From positions 8,547,501 to 8,611,500 of the forward strand of contig CM053143.1 of assembly GCA_028571685.1 (NCBI GenBank): a stretch of DNA of 64,000 bases. The letters run 5' to 3'. Each line of letters starts with the position of its first letter. Within the stretch, counting starts at the first letter, position 1. The notes beneath the pieces are model-generated. The model searched no databases, had not been told where the DNA came from, and was given only the letters and a program-made list of their open reading frames with translations. Positions 24,901 through 35,785 of the stretch are shown piece by piece. Both the position numbers and the translations under genes were made by a program. Origin of the DNA: Heterohyrax brucei (lineage: Eukaryota; Chordata; Mammalia; Hyracoidea; Procaviidae).

Positions 24901-25784
24901 GAGTACTGCTTTTGTTGTGTCCCATAGATTGAGGTAGGGTGTGTGTTCCTTCTCATTTGATTCTGTGACTTTTTAAAATTCCATCTTTGATTTGTTCTAT
25001 AACCCAGGAATTTTTGAGCAAAGTGTTGTTCAGTTTCTGTATGTTTATTTTTCCCCCCTTTCTTTTTCTGCTTTGATTTAGACTTTTATGGTTTTATGGT
25101 CTGAAAAGATGCTTTGCAATATTTCAGTGCTTTGGATTTTGCTAAGGCTTGCATTATGCCCTAATGTGTAGTCTATTCTGGGGAATGTTCCATTTGCACT
25201 GGAAAAGGAGGTGTATTTGTCTGCTGTTGGGTGGAATGTTCTGTATATGTCCATAAGGTCAAGTTTGCTAATTGTGTCATTTAGATATGCTGTGTCTTCC
25301 CTGGGTTTCTTTTTGGATGTTCTGTCTGTCACAAAATATAATGTGCGGAAACCTACTGTTATTGTGGAGCTGTCTGTTTCGCTTTTCAATACTGTTAGAG
25401 CTTGTTTGTTCTACTTAGAAGCCCTATCATTGGGTGAGTAGGTATTTAATGTGATTGTGTCCTCCTAGTGTATTTACTCTTTAATCTCTATATAGTGACC
25501 TCCCTTGTCTACTGTGATGGATTTTACTGTAAAGTCTAATTTATCAGAAATTATTACTGCCACTTCTGTTCTTTTTTGAATGTTGCTTGCTTGACATATA
25601 TTTTTGTATCATTAGAGTTTCAGTTTGTTTGCATGTTTAATCCTAAGACATGTCTCTTGTAGGCAGCCTATACACAAATTGTGTTGTTTTTAATCCCTTC
25701 TGCTACCTTTTGTCTGCTTATTGGTGCATTTAACTCATTTAAATTCAATGTAAATGCTGATAGGTATGAATTTGATACTATCAT
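21958..25784 (-). pseudogene. L1 ORF2, decayed but nearly complete
   Basis: Start aligned with the young copy: MIVSNSYLS here against MAAVNTYLS there. Endonuclease is readable at 25078-25389 (MDIYRTFHP, TFPRIDY, SDHKTI). The linker before RT is at 24502-24720 ([20 protein letters not shown]), RT at 23875-24102 ([28 protein letters not shown]) and the C-terminal part at 22968-23243. The frame breaks repeatedly. A 67-bp inverted duplication replaces about 20 bp of the linker at 24728-24794. Confidence 0.85.
24728..25151. repeat. 67-bp inverted duplication inside L1 ORF2
   Basis: 24728-24794 is the reverse complement of 25085-25151 with about 8 mismatches over 67 nt, equal length and no gaps. 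The 25085 copy is in its normal L1 position (endonuclease segment before SDHKTI). The 24728 copy is foreign to its position in the RT linker. The arms are separated by 290 bp. Confidence 0.88.
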
Positions 25785-26194
25785 TTCAGTGTCATTGGGA
25801 GTTTCTTTACAGCAGTTAATTTTCTGTGCTGAGTTGTTTTTCTTTATGAGTTTTCTTTTCGTGTTTTTCATTGTTGTTGGTTTTATATTTGCTGAGACTT
25901 CTTGATTTTGTTTCTTTTTTTGATATGTAAAATTGTTAATTTCCTTTGTGTTTACTTCAATATTTACTGCTATTGTTTATTAGTTTAACCCAATCTTTAA
26001 TTTTTCTATCATCTTGATTTCTTCTCCATATGAAAGAATTGTGAGTGCATTGTTTAGTTTCTCTTTTTGATGTTTTTATCATTTACATATTAGGAGCTTT
26101 ACTTCCCTATTTTTAGAGTTTTAGCTTTGATTTATTTTTGTTGCTTCCATACTTGTGTTGATATCACTGTTCTGTCCTACATTAAAGCCTTGAG

Positions 26195-27150
26195 GTTATA
26201 TCTGATATTACTGATTTTCAAACTGAAGAACTTTCTTCAGTGTTTCTTGTAATTTTGGTGTTATTTTTTCAAATTATCTGAACTTCTGTTTACCTGGCAA
26301 TGTCCTAATTTCATTGTCATATTTGAAAGACAATTTTGTAGAATATATAGTTCTTGGCTGTTATTTTTTTTCTTTCAAGACTTTATATATGTCATCCTAT
26401 TGCCTTCTTGTCTGTATGGTTTCTGCTGAGTAGTCTAAGCTTAGTTTTACTGACTCTTCTTTTTAGGCTTTTTTTTTTTTTTTTTTTTTTTAAACCTAGC
26501 TACCTTTAAAACCTCTTTTTGTCTTTATTTTTTCCAATTATATCATGTCTTAGTGTCATACTTCTGGGATCCACTTTGTGTGGAGTTTGATGAAGACCTT
26601 AGATAGCTCATTCATGATATCAGGGAAATTTTCTGTCAACATATCTTCAGTAATTCTCTCTGTATTTTCTGTTGTCCACTCCTGTTCCAGTGCTGCAATC
26701 ACTCATCAGTTACTCTTCTTGACAGAGGTCTGAAATAATTGTTTCTTGATTTTTTAAAATTTCTTTCATCTGATTTTTCTTCAAATATGCTGGTGTCAGT
26801 TAATTTATCAGTTCCAGTAATTCTATATTCCATTGCCTCAATTCTGGTCCTTTGACTTCCTACTAAATTGTCTAATTCTGTAATTTTATTGTCAATCTGC
26901 TGAATTTCAGATTGTTGTTGCTCCAGTATTTTTTGCAGTGTGTTTAATTTTTCATTATGTTCTCCTGCACTTTGCCTAATCTCCTTCTTCATGTCATTAA
27001 GAGCTCTAAATACCAGTCTGTTTTATTCTATGTATGATAATTGCTGGAAGTCTTCTTCATCTGGAAAGGTTTTTGATTCTTTGTGGAGTTATATAAAGCC
27101 GTGGTGGTCTGCTTCTTTAAATGATTTGAAATTGACTTGTTTCTGAGTCA
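26195..27150 (-). pseudogene. L1 ORF1, decayed
   Basis: Begins MTQKQVNFKSFKEADHHG at 27150 and soon meets a stop, then shows the KTFPDEEDF motif. An open piece at 26699-26992 gives the coiled coil (EKLNTLQKILEQQQSEIQQIDNKITELDN). The C-terminal domain is recognisable only in short pieces near 26200-26420. Confidence 0.8.
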
Positions 27151-28062
27151 TCACAAAGTCGTTACAATTTATGTATGTTTGGTTACTGTGCTCTTGGTTA
27201 TTGCATGTGTATGTGTACACACTCATGTTTTTATGTGTCCAAATAGGCTAGTCATGTAAGCTAGTTTGGTTTTGATTACTGGAGCCTTAGAAACTCCAAT
27301 ACTCTGTCACTGTGTGGTTGGGGCTATTGCTAGGCATGTGGGCCTAGGCATCAGTGTAACTTTCTTGTGTATACTCTGCTCAAGAAACCAGTTAGTTGGT
27401 CACCAAGTGTGTATTGCCTGTTGGGAAACAGTGGTTAGTGTGAGCCCAGGTAGGGTTGCTGTGAAAAAGTTACGGGGCTGCCAGGCATCTACCTGTAGGC
27501 AAAGAATCTGTTTCTTCCCTGAGTACCCAGCTGTGGGGAGCCAGCAGAGCTTTTATTTTTTTTCCATGTTAGTTATATTGATCTCTCTCCAAGGCTGGGA
27601 GTATAATTCAGGGTGTGCATAGGTGTCCTATTTCTGGCTCAGGTAGAGCCACAGAATTTGGTGCTTAGTGCAGTGCAGGGAAGGAAGAGGGGAGTGCTGG
27701 GGACAGTGCTGCAAGAATTTATCTTTGGTATTCAAATGTGAGAGTGCTGGGATTCTGTAGACATAAGTCTCTGAAGCTCAGCTTCTTCTCTTAGAAAGAC
27801 ATGGCCTGAATGTGCTTTGCTCACTGGGCTGGAAGCAGAGGGTCCTCCTCTGGGGTAGAGATTCACACCAGCTCAATTTGGACTGTCTATGTACTTTGGG
27901 ACTTACCCTCCCCTCCATGCTGTCTGTCTTTTTTTCCTTGCTGATGTTCAGAGCTTTTAGAATGTTCTATATAATCTGTTAAGCTGCATTTCTGGATCTT
28001 TGTTGTTAGAAGAATCACAGGATGTATCTGGCTACTTTGCAATGTCAACTTGATCGTAATAT

Positions 28063-28176
28063 TGTTGGAAAGTAGATTGCCAGGTATTTTTCCTGCACAA
28101 TTTCTGGCTTGGTTTGAACCCACAACTTCTCAGTTAGAAGCTGAATACTTAACTTTTGTGTTACCAGGGCTCCTTA
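28063..28176 (-). mobile_element. SINE head portion (long form)
   Basis: On the minus strand it starts GGAGCCCTGGTAACAC at 28176, with the tRNA-like head and then the GTAGATTGCCAGG block. It stops at the 5' end of the L1 near 28060, so the 3' half is missing or replaced. Confidence 0.72.
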
Positions 28177-28419
28177 CTTTAACATTGGTGGAGTCAAAAA
28201 AAAACTTTCCAAAACTAAACTAATTTTTTAATATGCATTTACTCTTTATTTAATAATTTGAGTTATAACATGTTGTTAAGGTCAGTAAAGGGAGAAAATT
28301 GACCAGGAGGATAAGTATTTAGATCAAGACAGAGTTGGCAGCATGCTAGAGAGAAACAAGGTTAGGTTTGGAAGACAGGAAATTAATATCTGAATTGATT
28401 TTACTCATTAGCAGTGAAA

Positions 28420-28517
28420 TATAGGCCAATGCCCTTAATCATTCCATTCTTCAGTTACCTATTTGTAAAATATTGATAATACCAGCTTTCAAATTATTTC
28501 ATAAGGTTTTAAGATTT
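28420..28517 (+). repeat. MIR-like ancient SINE fragment
   Basis: The CAGTTACCTATTTGTAAAAT and ATTGATAATACC phrases, followed by TTATTTCATAAGG, match the 3' core of MIR with many changes. Confidence 0.5.
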
Positions 28518-28531
28518 AAACTAGATAGCTG

Positions 28532-28867
28532 ATCCTCCCAACAGTCTCCTTTCTCCTCCTCTCCACCCACTCTCCTTCCTCCAGCCAGAGGTCAGCAGGA
28601 TGATATCCTATAGATGCATAGAACCATGAAGTGCATCCAATATGTGGTCACTCTGCATTGCCAAGTCCAATCTATCCATGTCTGAAGAGTGAACTTTCAT
28701 TACGATTTATGGGCAAAGGCAGCATGTATGGAGCAGAGAGGAATAGTGAGCTGTCACTGGGAGGGGAGAGCAGTAGAAGTTGCATAGAGGTGGGCATGTA
28801 AATTTATATGGGAATGTACATTTTCACTCGGTCATAATAAAAAAATAAAAAATAAAATAAAATAAAA
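28532..28867 (+). mobile_element. Short L1 3' end with 5' inversion (twin priming), 14-bp TSD
   Basis: 28532-28718 is antisense L1 3' UTR, colinear with 57682-57875. 28719-28835 is the adjoining last part of the same 3' UTR in sense orientation, the reverse complement of 57566-57681, and it is followed by an A-rich tail (28838-28867). The flanks AAACTAGATAGCTG (28518-28531) and AAACTACATAGCTG (28868-28881) match at 13 of 14. The inversion junction falls at adjacent positions of the source sequence, with almost nothing lost. Confidence 0.92.
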
Positions 28868-28881
28868 AAACTACATAGCTG

Positions 28882-30084
28882 GTATAAAGTTGTTTCCAGA
28901 TGCCAATTTCACATCTGGAATGATAGATATTCGTTAGAAAACTCAAATTTGGGGCAGAAGCTTTCTGGTGATGATGTAAATGATGTCAGTAAGAGAGACC
29001 TTTTGTGACAGAAGAATATACCTTTGTGACAGAAGAGTATGTCTAATACAATTTCCTAATGTAATAATCTGGAGACTAGAACACTGTAAATGTAAATTCT
29101 ACCACATAACAAAATAAAGCTAAATGGAAGTACTAGATACCAGGAAGAATAGCTCTTGCAATCAGTGTTTTAATTAGCATTTTCCTTTATTAGAAAAAAA
29201 GAAGGAAAAGAAAATAATTTTGCATTCAATATAAATATAATTTTCAACTCTTGGCTATGATTTCACTATAAATATCACAACCAAACATTTTACAGAACTA
29301 AATACAAGGCACTTCATATTCTTTCAAACAAGTTCACATAATTAAGAAAGTGTTTTTCAAATGAAATAGAATTATCTCATTTACTCTGCTGTATTTACAT
29401 ATGTCTTTCATGAAGAGCTATTTGGCAGTATATCTAACTGTTCTTTACATAAGCATACCAAAATACTTCTTCAGAGTCTAAAGTTCTGTTGAGAGGGGGA
29501 AAAAAAAAAAACACACCAATTTTGCCTCTTAAAAGATATTATCACTGCTCTTTTTGTCTGTCTAGAGACAACATACTGGCAAAAATAGAATTTTACCCAA
29601 AACAAGTTATGAATTCTCTTCTACAGAATCTTATTCTACAGCTTTTCATGAACCAGTAGAAAATAAATAAATAAGTAAATAAAACCTAGCTACTTGCCTT
29701 GCCGTATTTTGCAATAAACCAGTATTTATACACCCAGTGACAATCTCAGGTAGGCTTCTCTTGGAGAGAAGTCCAAATAAAAGATTTGACACCTGTAAAT
29801 TGTGTTTGTCACACGAAGCCCTCCGCATGTAAAACTCAAAATAGCCCCATTCACATCTGATTGTTTATTATTATAACTAAATATTTTATTAGCTAGTGCC
29901 CATTCACGTGAGTGTGTTAATACCTCACAGAGAATTTTATTTGAACTGTGTTTGTGAAAAATGGAAGCTATTTTAACCACCAAGTAGTTTCAAGAGGAAC
30001 AATTTTCCAGTTTATGCCTGAGTATCAAGCCTGTTCTTTTCCATACGAAGGAATGAAACCAGTGACTCATAGAGTTAGGCTGCT
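28882..30084. other. No gene recognised
   Basis: AT-rich sequence with a short direct repeat near 29000-29040 (CTTTTGTGACAGAAGA, then TTTGTGACAGAAGAGT) and an A-run at 29503-29514. No long open frame. Confidence 0.35.
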
Positions 30085-30285
30085 GGGGTTTGAAGACTGT
30101 TGGCTATATGCTGTGTGTGTGACTTTGACCATGTGACTTCCCTTAGCTGTGCTTCAGTTTTCCTAAACACAAAAAGGAAGAATGATACTATCCATCTTAT
30201 AATTTTTGAGAAGATTATTGGAGTAAATAGGAAGTTTTTAAAACACTGGACAACACGGAGCAAGTGCTCAGTAGTCAGAAGCTCT
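30085..30285 (+). repeat. MIR SINE
   Basis: GTGTGACTTTGACCATGTGA, CTTCAGTTTTCCTAAACAC, GATACTATCCATCTTATA and the end AGCAAGTGCTCAGTAG follow the MIR core order. Confidence 0.75.
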
Positions 30286-30973
30286 TGTTACTACTATCAG
30301 AGAGAATTGTTGTCATAAAATCAAACTGTAAAAAGGAAAGGGTTAGGCTCTCCCTGGCTGGTGCCCTTGACATTGTTGAATTTGGGGAAGGAATACACAA
30401 CTGGTGAGGACTCTGTCAAAAGATTCCTACCTCTTCTATTGCTTGAAATTAACCTTGGAAAATCCAGAGGAAGAGAGGGAGGAAGATTGTATCGGCTTGT
30501 CTTGAAACGATAGGGACCTGAACAGAACCAGAGTTTCTTTCCTGATCGGTAACATCCATTCCCAAATGCCCCCCCCATTCCTGCCCCCGCAAACGTGCAA
30601 AACCCACATGCTTCACTGACGACATACATGTGCCAAGTTGGAAATTTTAAAATTCTAAGTCCTTTAATTTTCTGCGTACACATAAATTCTGGCAAATTTC
30701 TATGCAGTTAAAAAACACATTTTTTTGTTTATTGGAATGCTATTATCATTCCAAAAGACTGAACAGATTTCTTCAGACTTTCTAAATGTAATTCATTTCT
30801 GAGAAGACAATAAGTATGAATTCCTTCCTCCAAGGTCATGTTGGAAGAGGCTTAGAAAATACTGATTTTGTGTTCTTAAAACACAGGGAAAACTTCCTCT
30901 TGCTTATAACTTTTTTTAGTATACAGCTTTCTGGTCATAACTCCTGATGAGACAGTGATAACTGATTAAATGT
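30286..30973. other. No gene recognised
   Basis: The minus-strand frame 30321-30695 (124 codons) has no recognisable family. A C-run lies at 30570-30576. Nothing else can be assigned. Confidence 0.3.
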
Positions 30974-31168
30974 GTTGCTGTGGAGTCGATTCTGACTCAC
31001 AGCATTGCTAAAGGACAAAGTAGAACTGCCCGTGTAGTTTCCAAAGTTGCACTCTTTACTGAAGCAAATAGTGACATCTTTCTCCTACAGAGCTGCTAGT
31101 GGGTTTGAATTGCTGACCTTTTGGTTAGCAACCAAGTGCTTAATTTCTGTGCCACCAGAGCTCCTAGA
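30974..31168 (-). mobile_element. SINE (long AfroSINE-like form)
   Basis: Minus strand from CTAGGAGCTCTGGTGGCAC (31168) to the CAGAATCGACTCCACAGC tail (30980). It contains the extra middle block with GATGTCACTATTTG and the Pol III box-B-like segment. Confidence 0.85.
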
Positions 31169-31284
31169 GACAATGGTAGCCTTGACAAAATGAAGACTGA
31201 GTTTCAGTTAGAACCCGTAATACTAATATAATCTATGTATTATTAAGTTTTATTTGTTAATTTGGGTAGGCTGTATCAAATTGC

Positions 31285-31445
31285 CATTGAGCTAATCCCA
31301 AGTCGTGCTCCATATGGTTTTCAGTGGTTGGTTTTATGGGAGGAGATCACCAAGACTTTTATTCCAGGGTAACTCTGAGTGAACTAGACTCATCAATCTC
31401 TTGGTTAGCAGCCAAGTACTTAGCCAATTGTGCAACCCATTTATT
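31285..31445 (-). mobile_element. Diverged SINE, related type
   Basis: The head reads, on the minus strand, TTGCACAATTGGCTAAG, then GGCTGCTAACCAAGAG, matching the tRNA-like head. The rest (TTTTCAGTGGTTGG..GGAGATCACCAAG) fits the SINE less well and may be another subfamily. Confidence 0.55.
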
Positions 31446-31889
31446 CTATCAAACACTAATTTGGGGATTGCAGCAGAGGCATATCTTAGATTTCTGGTCT
31501 TAACATCCAGAATTAGTTGACTTTAAATGAATGAGATGATCTCTTGTAATGTGGATGGACCTCATTCAGTCTATTGAAATTTATCAAAAGTGACGTTTTC
31601 CTAAGGTAGAAACTGGGTCTATTGACTACAGCATCAGCTCCCACCCAAGAGTTTTCAGCTGCTGGCCTGCCCTGTGGATTGCTGACTCTCCAGCTAGGTC
31701 CCACAATCTCATAGCCAATTTCTTGAAATAAATCTCCTAATAAGTGTATCCTGCTGATTCTGTTTCTTTGGTAGGATCTTAACTGACACACTCTGCTTCC
31801 TAATTATAAAATGAAATGCAAAGGCAAATTTCTCTGGGCTAAAATTTTTTACTTAAAATGTGGCAACATTATTTGTTTTCAGAAGAATT

Positions 31890-32588
31890 TTCTAAATACT
31901 AGACATGGTTGACTTTTTGTAGACTTCTTTTGTGGTAAACATATATGTAACAAACTATTTGCCATTTCACCATTCTTCACATGTACAATGACATTAATTA
32001 CATTTATCATGTTATTCAACTGTCACCATTATGTTTCCAAATTTTTTGTTACACTTGACAGAAGCTCAGTGTCCCCTAAGTAATAAGTCCTACTTCCTTC
32101 TTCTCTCCCATCTATCCCTGGTAATCGCTAACAAACTTTGGTCTGCATACATTTGCATATTCCAGGTGTTTCATATAAGAGGACTTAAACAATATTTGTC
32201 CTTTTGTGACTGACTTCACCCAAAACGTTTTCAAGATTCACTCATTTTGTAGCATGTACTATAACTTTGCATTTCTCAGAACCCCCCAAAACCAATCCAC
32301 TGCCATTGAGTCAATTCTGATTTGTAGTGACCCTATAAGACAGAGTAGAACTGCCCCAATAGAGTTTCCAAGGAGCACCTGGTAGATTTGAACTGCCAAC
32401 CTTTTGGTTAGCAGCTCTGTAGCACTTAAACTACTACGCCACCAGGGTGTCCAAATAACTAATAATTCATTGTATAAATGTAAAACATCTTGTTTTACAG
32501 ATTGTTGTCAGATGTTTAGGTGGTTTCTAGTTTTTGGCATTTGTAAATAGTGGTGCATTAAATATTGGTATATGATGTTTTAAACTTT
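31890..32588 (-). mobile_element. Ancient L1M-type 3' UTR, antisense, split by a SINE
   Basis: Characteristic antisense phrases occur in order: CATTTATCATGTTATTCAACT, CCTGGTAATCGCTAAC, GTGTTTCATATAAGAGGA, GTCCTTTTGTGACTGAC, TTTTCAAGATTCACTC, then past the SINE TTCATTGTATAAATG and AGGTGGTTTCTAG. Confidence 0.65.
32285..32452 (-). mobile_element. SINE inserted in the old L1
   Basis: Full-length minus-strand copy: GGACACCCTGGTGGCGTAG head at 32452, CAAGGAGCACCTGGTAGATT middle and AAACCAATCCACTGCC tail complement at 32289. It interrupts the L1M order described for 31890-32588, so it is younger. Confidence 0.9.
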
Positions 32589-32596
32589 TTGTCAAT

Positions 32597-32617
32597 TACA
32601 CACACACACACACACAA
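32597..32617. repeat. (CA)n microsatellite
   Basis: A short uninterrupted AC dinucleotide run. Confidence 0.9.
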
Positions 32618-32652
32618 CACATCAAGATGAATCTGAATATTCCCCAATACCT

Positions 32653-32817
32653 GAAAACCTTGGTGGCATAGTGATTAAATGCTAAGTCTGCTAACCATGA
32701 GGTTGTCAGTTTGAGTCTGCCAGGTGCTCCTTGGAAACTCTATGGAGCAGTTCTACTCTGTCCTATAGAGTCACCATGAGTGGGAATCGACTTGACAGAG
32801 GTGGGTTTGTTTTTTTG
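32653..32817 (+). mobile_element. SINE (AfroSINE-like) with 14-bp TSD
   Basis: GAAAACCTTGGTGGCATAG head, GGAATCGACTTGACAGAGG then a TGGGTTTGTTTTTT tail. ATTCCCCAATACCT (32639-32652) and ATTCCCCAACACCT (32818-32831) differ at one base. Confidence 0.92.
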
Positions 32818-32831
32818 ATTCCCCAACACCT

Positions 32832-34091
32832 AGACCAAAACCCAACATAATCCGCACACCAGAAGTCTTCTTAGTGATCCCTTCTCTCTCCTCCAAGGTA
32901 ACCAGTGTTCTGACTTCTAACAACTAAGTTAGTGTTCAGGTGTAAAATTTTAAATATTCTTAAGTAAAGTGATTTGGGAATAGATGCCATTATCTTTCAA
33001 TGATGGATGAGATCTTGAAGCAAAGAGATAATCTGTTTATCCAGAGTTTGCTATTTGTTAGAATTTGTTAGAACTGGAAATAAATTGTGGGTTTTCTCAC
33101 TGTTTTGAAGTCTCAACTCCTAGAGACTTTAAGTGTGCATTTGAGAGTCTACTTCAATTTGTAGTTAAAGAAAGCTAAACTTAAAGCACGGTATTTATTA
33201 GGCAGATTTGTGTCCTCACATTTTTTAATAATTTTTTCCAAAATGAGTGGGAGTTTATGTTTCATTTTAAACTTCAAGCCAGGGGCACTGCAGTGGCCTT
33301 ACTGAATACCTTTCCTTTTCCACGGGACACATAGATAAGCTTATTTGAAGAAAACAGGCTTTCTATGATACAGCCCTTAAGAAGACTTCCCTGCTGTTGA
33401 CATTTGCAAGACTTAGTATTGGTAGCACTTTACCAACTTTCTGAAGCTATCCTGGTTTTCTGCAGCTGTTTCCCAGTATTACTTATGCAAACAACCCGTA
33501 ATCCCTCCCTGGCACACTCACTCACAATTAACTCACAGTAATTCACAATCTAAGTATATTATTTAATCAAATATGTATAAGAAGACTGTTGTACCTCCTC
33601 AGAACCTTTATTAAAGTTTACCTCAGTGGTGAGAAATAGAACTCCTATGCCCAGAGGATTTATGGAAAACGGATCCTTAGGAAATACAGCCAGAAAAGGA
33701 GTCCAAATTTCCTGTGTGTGCTTTCGTAAGTACAGTCTTCTCTGGCCAGAAATCTCCCTGGCACCTGTTACAGCATCCTCTCTCTTAGTCAATTTGAACA
33801 TTCAATCCTATTCCTCCCTCAGAGCGTATTAGTCAGATCTAAATTTACACAAATCCCCAAATCCTTTAGGTTATAAAAATTTTAATAGCTTTGGATTTAT
33901 TAATGCGAACAAAGAAGAAAGAGATGAGGAGAATGGAGAGCCCTTGTTTTGTGTAGGCCAATCCAACTTTCAGTCTGGAGGTTATGTTGAAAATTTCCAT
34001 TTCGAAAGTTTTATATGTCTTCTGCATTTTACTCTCAAGCTTATGTCTTTCAAGATTCTTTGATGTAACTGCATTTTCAACAACTTTAAAC
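32832..34091. other. No gene recognised
   Basis: Mixed-composition unique sequence. The small antiparallel frames at 33559-33832 have no family resemblance. Confidence 0.35.
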
Positions 34092-34228
34092 GACAGCTGC
34101 TAACCAAAACACTGGGAGTTCAAATCCACCAGGTGCTCCCTGGAAAATCTATGAGGCAGTTCTACCCTGTCTTTCAGGGTTGCTACGAGTTGGAATTGAC
34201 TTAATGACAGTGGGTTTGGTTTTGGTTT
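34092..34228 (+). mobile_element. SINE, head-truncated
   Basis: It starts inside the tRNA-like head (CAGCTGCTAACCAAAACAC) and keeps the rest through GGAATTGACTTAATGACAG and the tail GTGGGTTTGGTTTTGG. Confidence 0.85.
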
Positions 34229-34559
34229 AAATGACAATTAATAAGCATATGAAAATTAATGTATTCAAACTGGCCTCTGATCTTCCCCCAGTTTCCTTTC
34301 ATCCTCCGTTTCAAACTTATTTCCATATATTCCTCCTTATCTCAGGCTCAGGACAAATTCTCATCTTTGGCACCTTTCTTTTGTACCCTAAATTCAATAT
34401 ATCTGCATGCTCTATCTTCAAAATATTTTTAGAAACCATATGTTGTCAGCTTCACTGCTACCATGATCTCTTACTCTCAGCTGTTGTCCAGTGTTCCAAC
34501 TCACAGTAATCCCATGCACAATAGAACAAAACACAGCTCAGTCCCATGCCATCCTCACG

Positions 34560-35740
34560 ATGATTGCCATGTTGGAACCCATTTCTATAGCCATGGCATT
34601 GATCTACCTCATTGAAGTCTTCCTATTTTTTTCTGACCTTCTACTTTAGCAAGTCTTATGCCCTTCTTCAGGGTCTAGTTCCTCTTGGTAACATGTCAAA
34701 ATACCTAAGAGGAAGTGTTCCCATTCTCACTTCCAAGGAACATTCTGGCTATATTTCTTTCAAGATGGATTGTTAGTTCCTTTGGAAGTTCATGGTATAT
34801 TCAATATTCTTTGCTAATGCCATACTTCAAAGGCACCAGTTCTTCTTTCACCTTCATAATCCACAGTCCAACTTTCACAAGCTTAGAAGGTGAATAAAAA
34901 TACCATGGCTTGGGTTAGGTGCACTTTAGTCTTCTAGGTGATGTCTTTCCTTTTTAACACTTTGAAGTGTTTTGCAGCAGATTTGCCAATGCAATATATA
35001 TTTGATTTCATGACTACTACTTCTGTGGGCATTGATCACGAAATCAAATAAAATGAAATTCTTGACAACTTCAATATCGCTTCCACTTATAATGATATTA
35101 CTTACTGGTCTATTGTCAGGTATTTTATTGTCTTTATGTTGAGGTATAATCAGTACTGAAGGCTGTAGTCTTTGATCTTTATCACTAAGTTTTCTTCAAG
35201 TCCTGTCAACTTTCAGCAAGTAAGGTCTAATCATCTGCATATTGCAGGTTGTTAGTGAGTCTCCCTCCAATCCTGATGCCACTTTTTTCTTCATATACTT
35301 CTCAAATTATTTGCTCAGTATACAGACTGGTTAAGTGGTGAAAGAATACAATCCTAATATGCACTTTTCCTGATTTTAAATCATGCAGTATCTCGCTGTT
35401 ATGTTTGAATGCCTACCTCATGGTCTATGTACAGTTTTCACACAAACTCAATTAAGCATCCCAGAATTTCAATTTTTAACAACGTTGTCCATAATTTGTC
35501 ATGATCCACTAAAGTCAAATGTGTTTGCATAACTAATAAAATACAAATGAGCAGCTTTCTGGATGAGACTATGTTTGAAAGCCTACCTCATGGTCTATGT
35601 ACAGTTTTCACACAAACTCAATTAAGCATCCCAGAATTTCCATTTTTCACAATGTTGTCCATAATTTGTTATGATCCACTCAGTCAAATGCCTTTGCATA
35701 GCTAATAAAATACAAATAAGCATCTTTCTGGATAAGCCAA
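34560..35740 (-). pseudogene. RTE reverse transcriptase remains with YADD box
   Basis: The minus-strand translation near 35200-35260 reads LTNNLQYADD, keeping the catalytic box (codons at 35230-35241), and meets a stop immediately after. Downstream pieces correspond to the conserved RTE C-terminus. The 35401-35738 duplication repeats the RT segment just upstream of the catalytic box twice. Confidence 0.75.
35401..35738. repeat. Tandem duplication of a ~170-bp unit inside the RTE
   Basis: 35401-35570 and 35571-35738 are direct copies starting ATGTTTGAA, CCTACCTCATGGTCTATG. They differ at roughly a dozen positions and by small indels. Other RTE copies have this segment once. Confidence 0.92.
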
Positions 35741-35785
35741 GCCAGCCAAGTGCCGTCGAGTCGGATCCTACTCATGGCGACCCTA
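35737..35785 (-). mobile_element. ~49-bp SINE tail stub, CTTGG-tail type
   Basis: Read antisense: TAGGGTCGCCATGAGTAGG, GATCCGACTCGACGGCAC, TTGGCTGGCTTGG. It is flanked by GGATAAG (35730-35736) and AGATAAG (35785-35791). Only the last ~49 bp of the SINE are present. Confidence 0.75.

Larger units (their letters stand above)
20935..28060 (-). mobile_element. Near full-length, degraded L1 LINE
   Basis: Reading the minus strand, the order is 5' UTR (about 28060-27151), ORF1 (27150 to about 26195), spacer, ORF2 (25784 to about 21958) and 3' UTR (about 21957-20935). Its ORF1 start (MTQKQVNFKSFKEADHHG) differs from the L1 at 15953 and from the young copy, so this is a separate subfamily. Numerous stops and frameshifts are present. 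A short SINE-tail-like stub (TCGACGGCACTTGGC) lies in its 3' UTR at 21027-21048. Confidence 0.88.
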
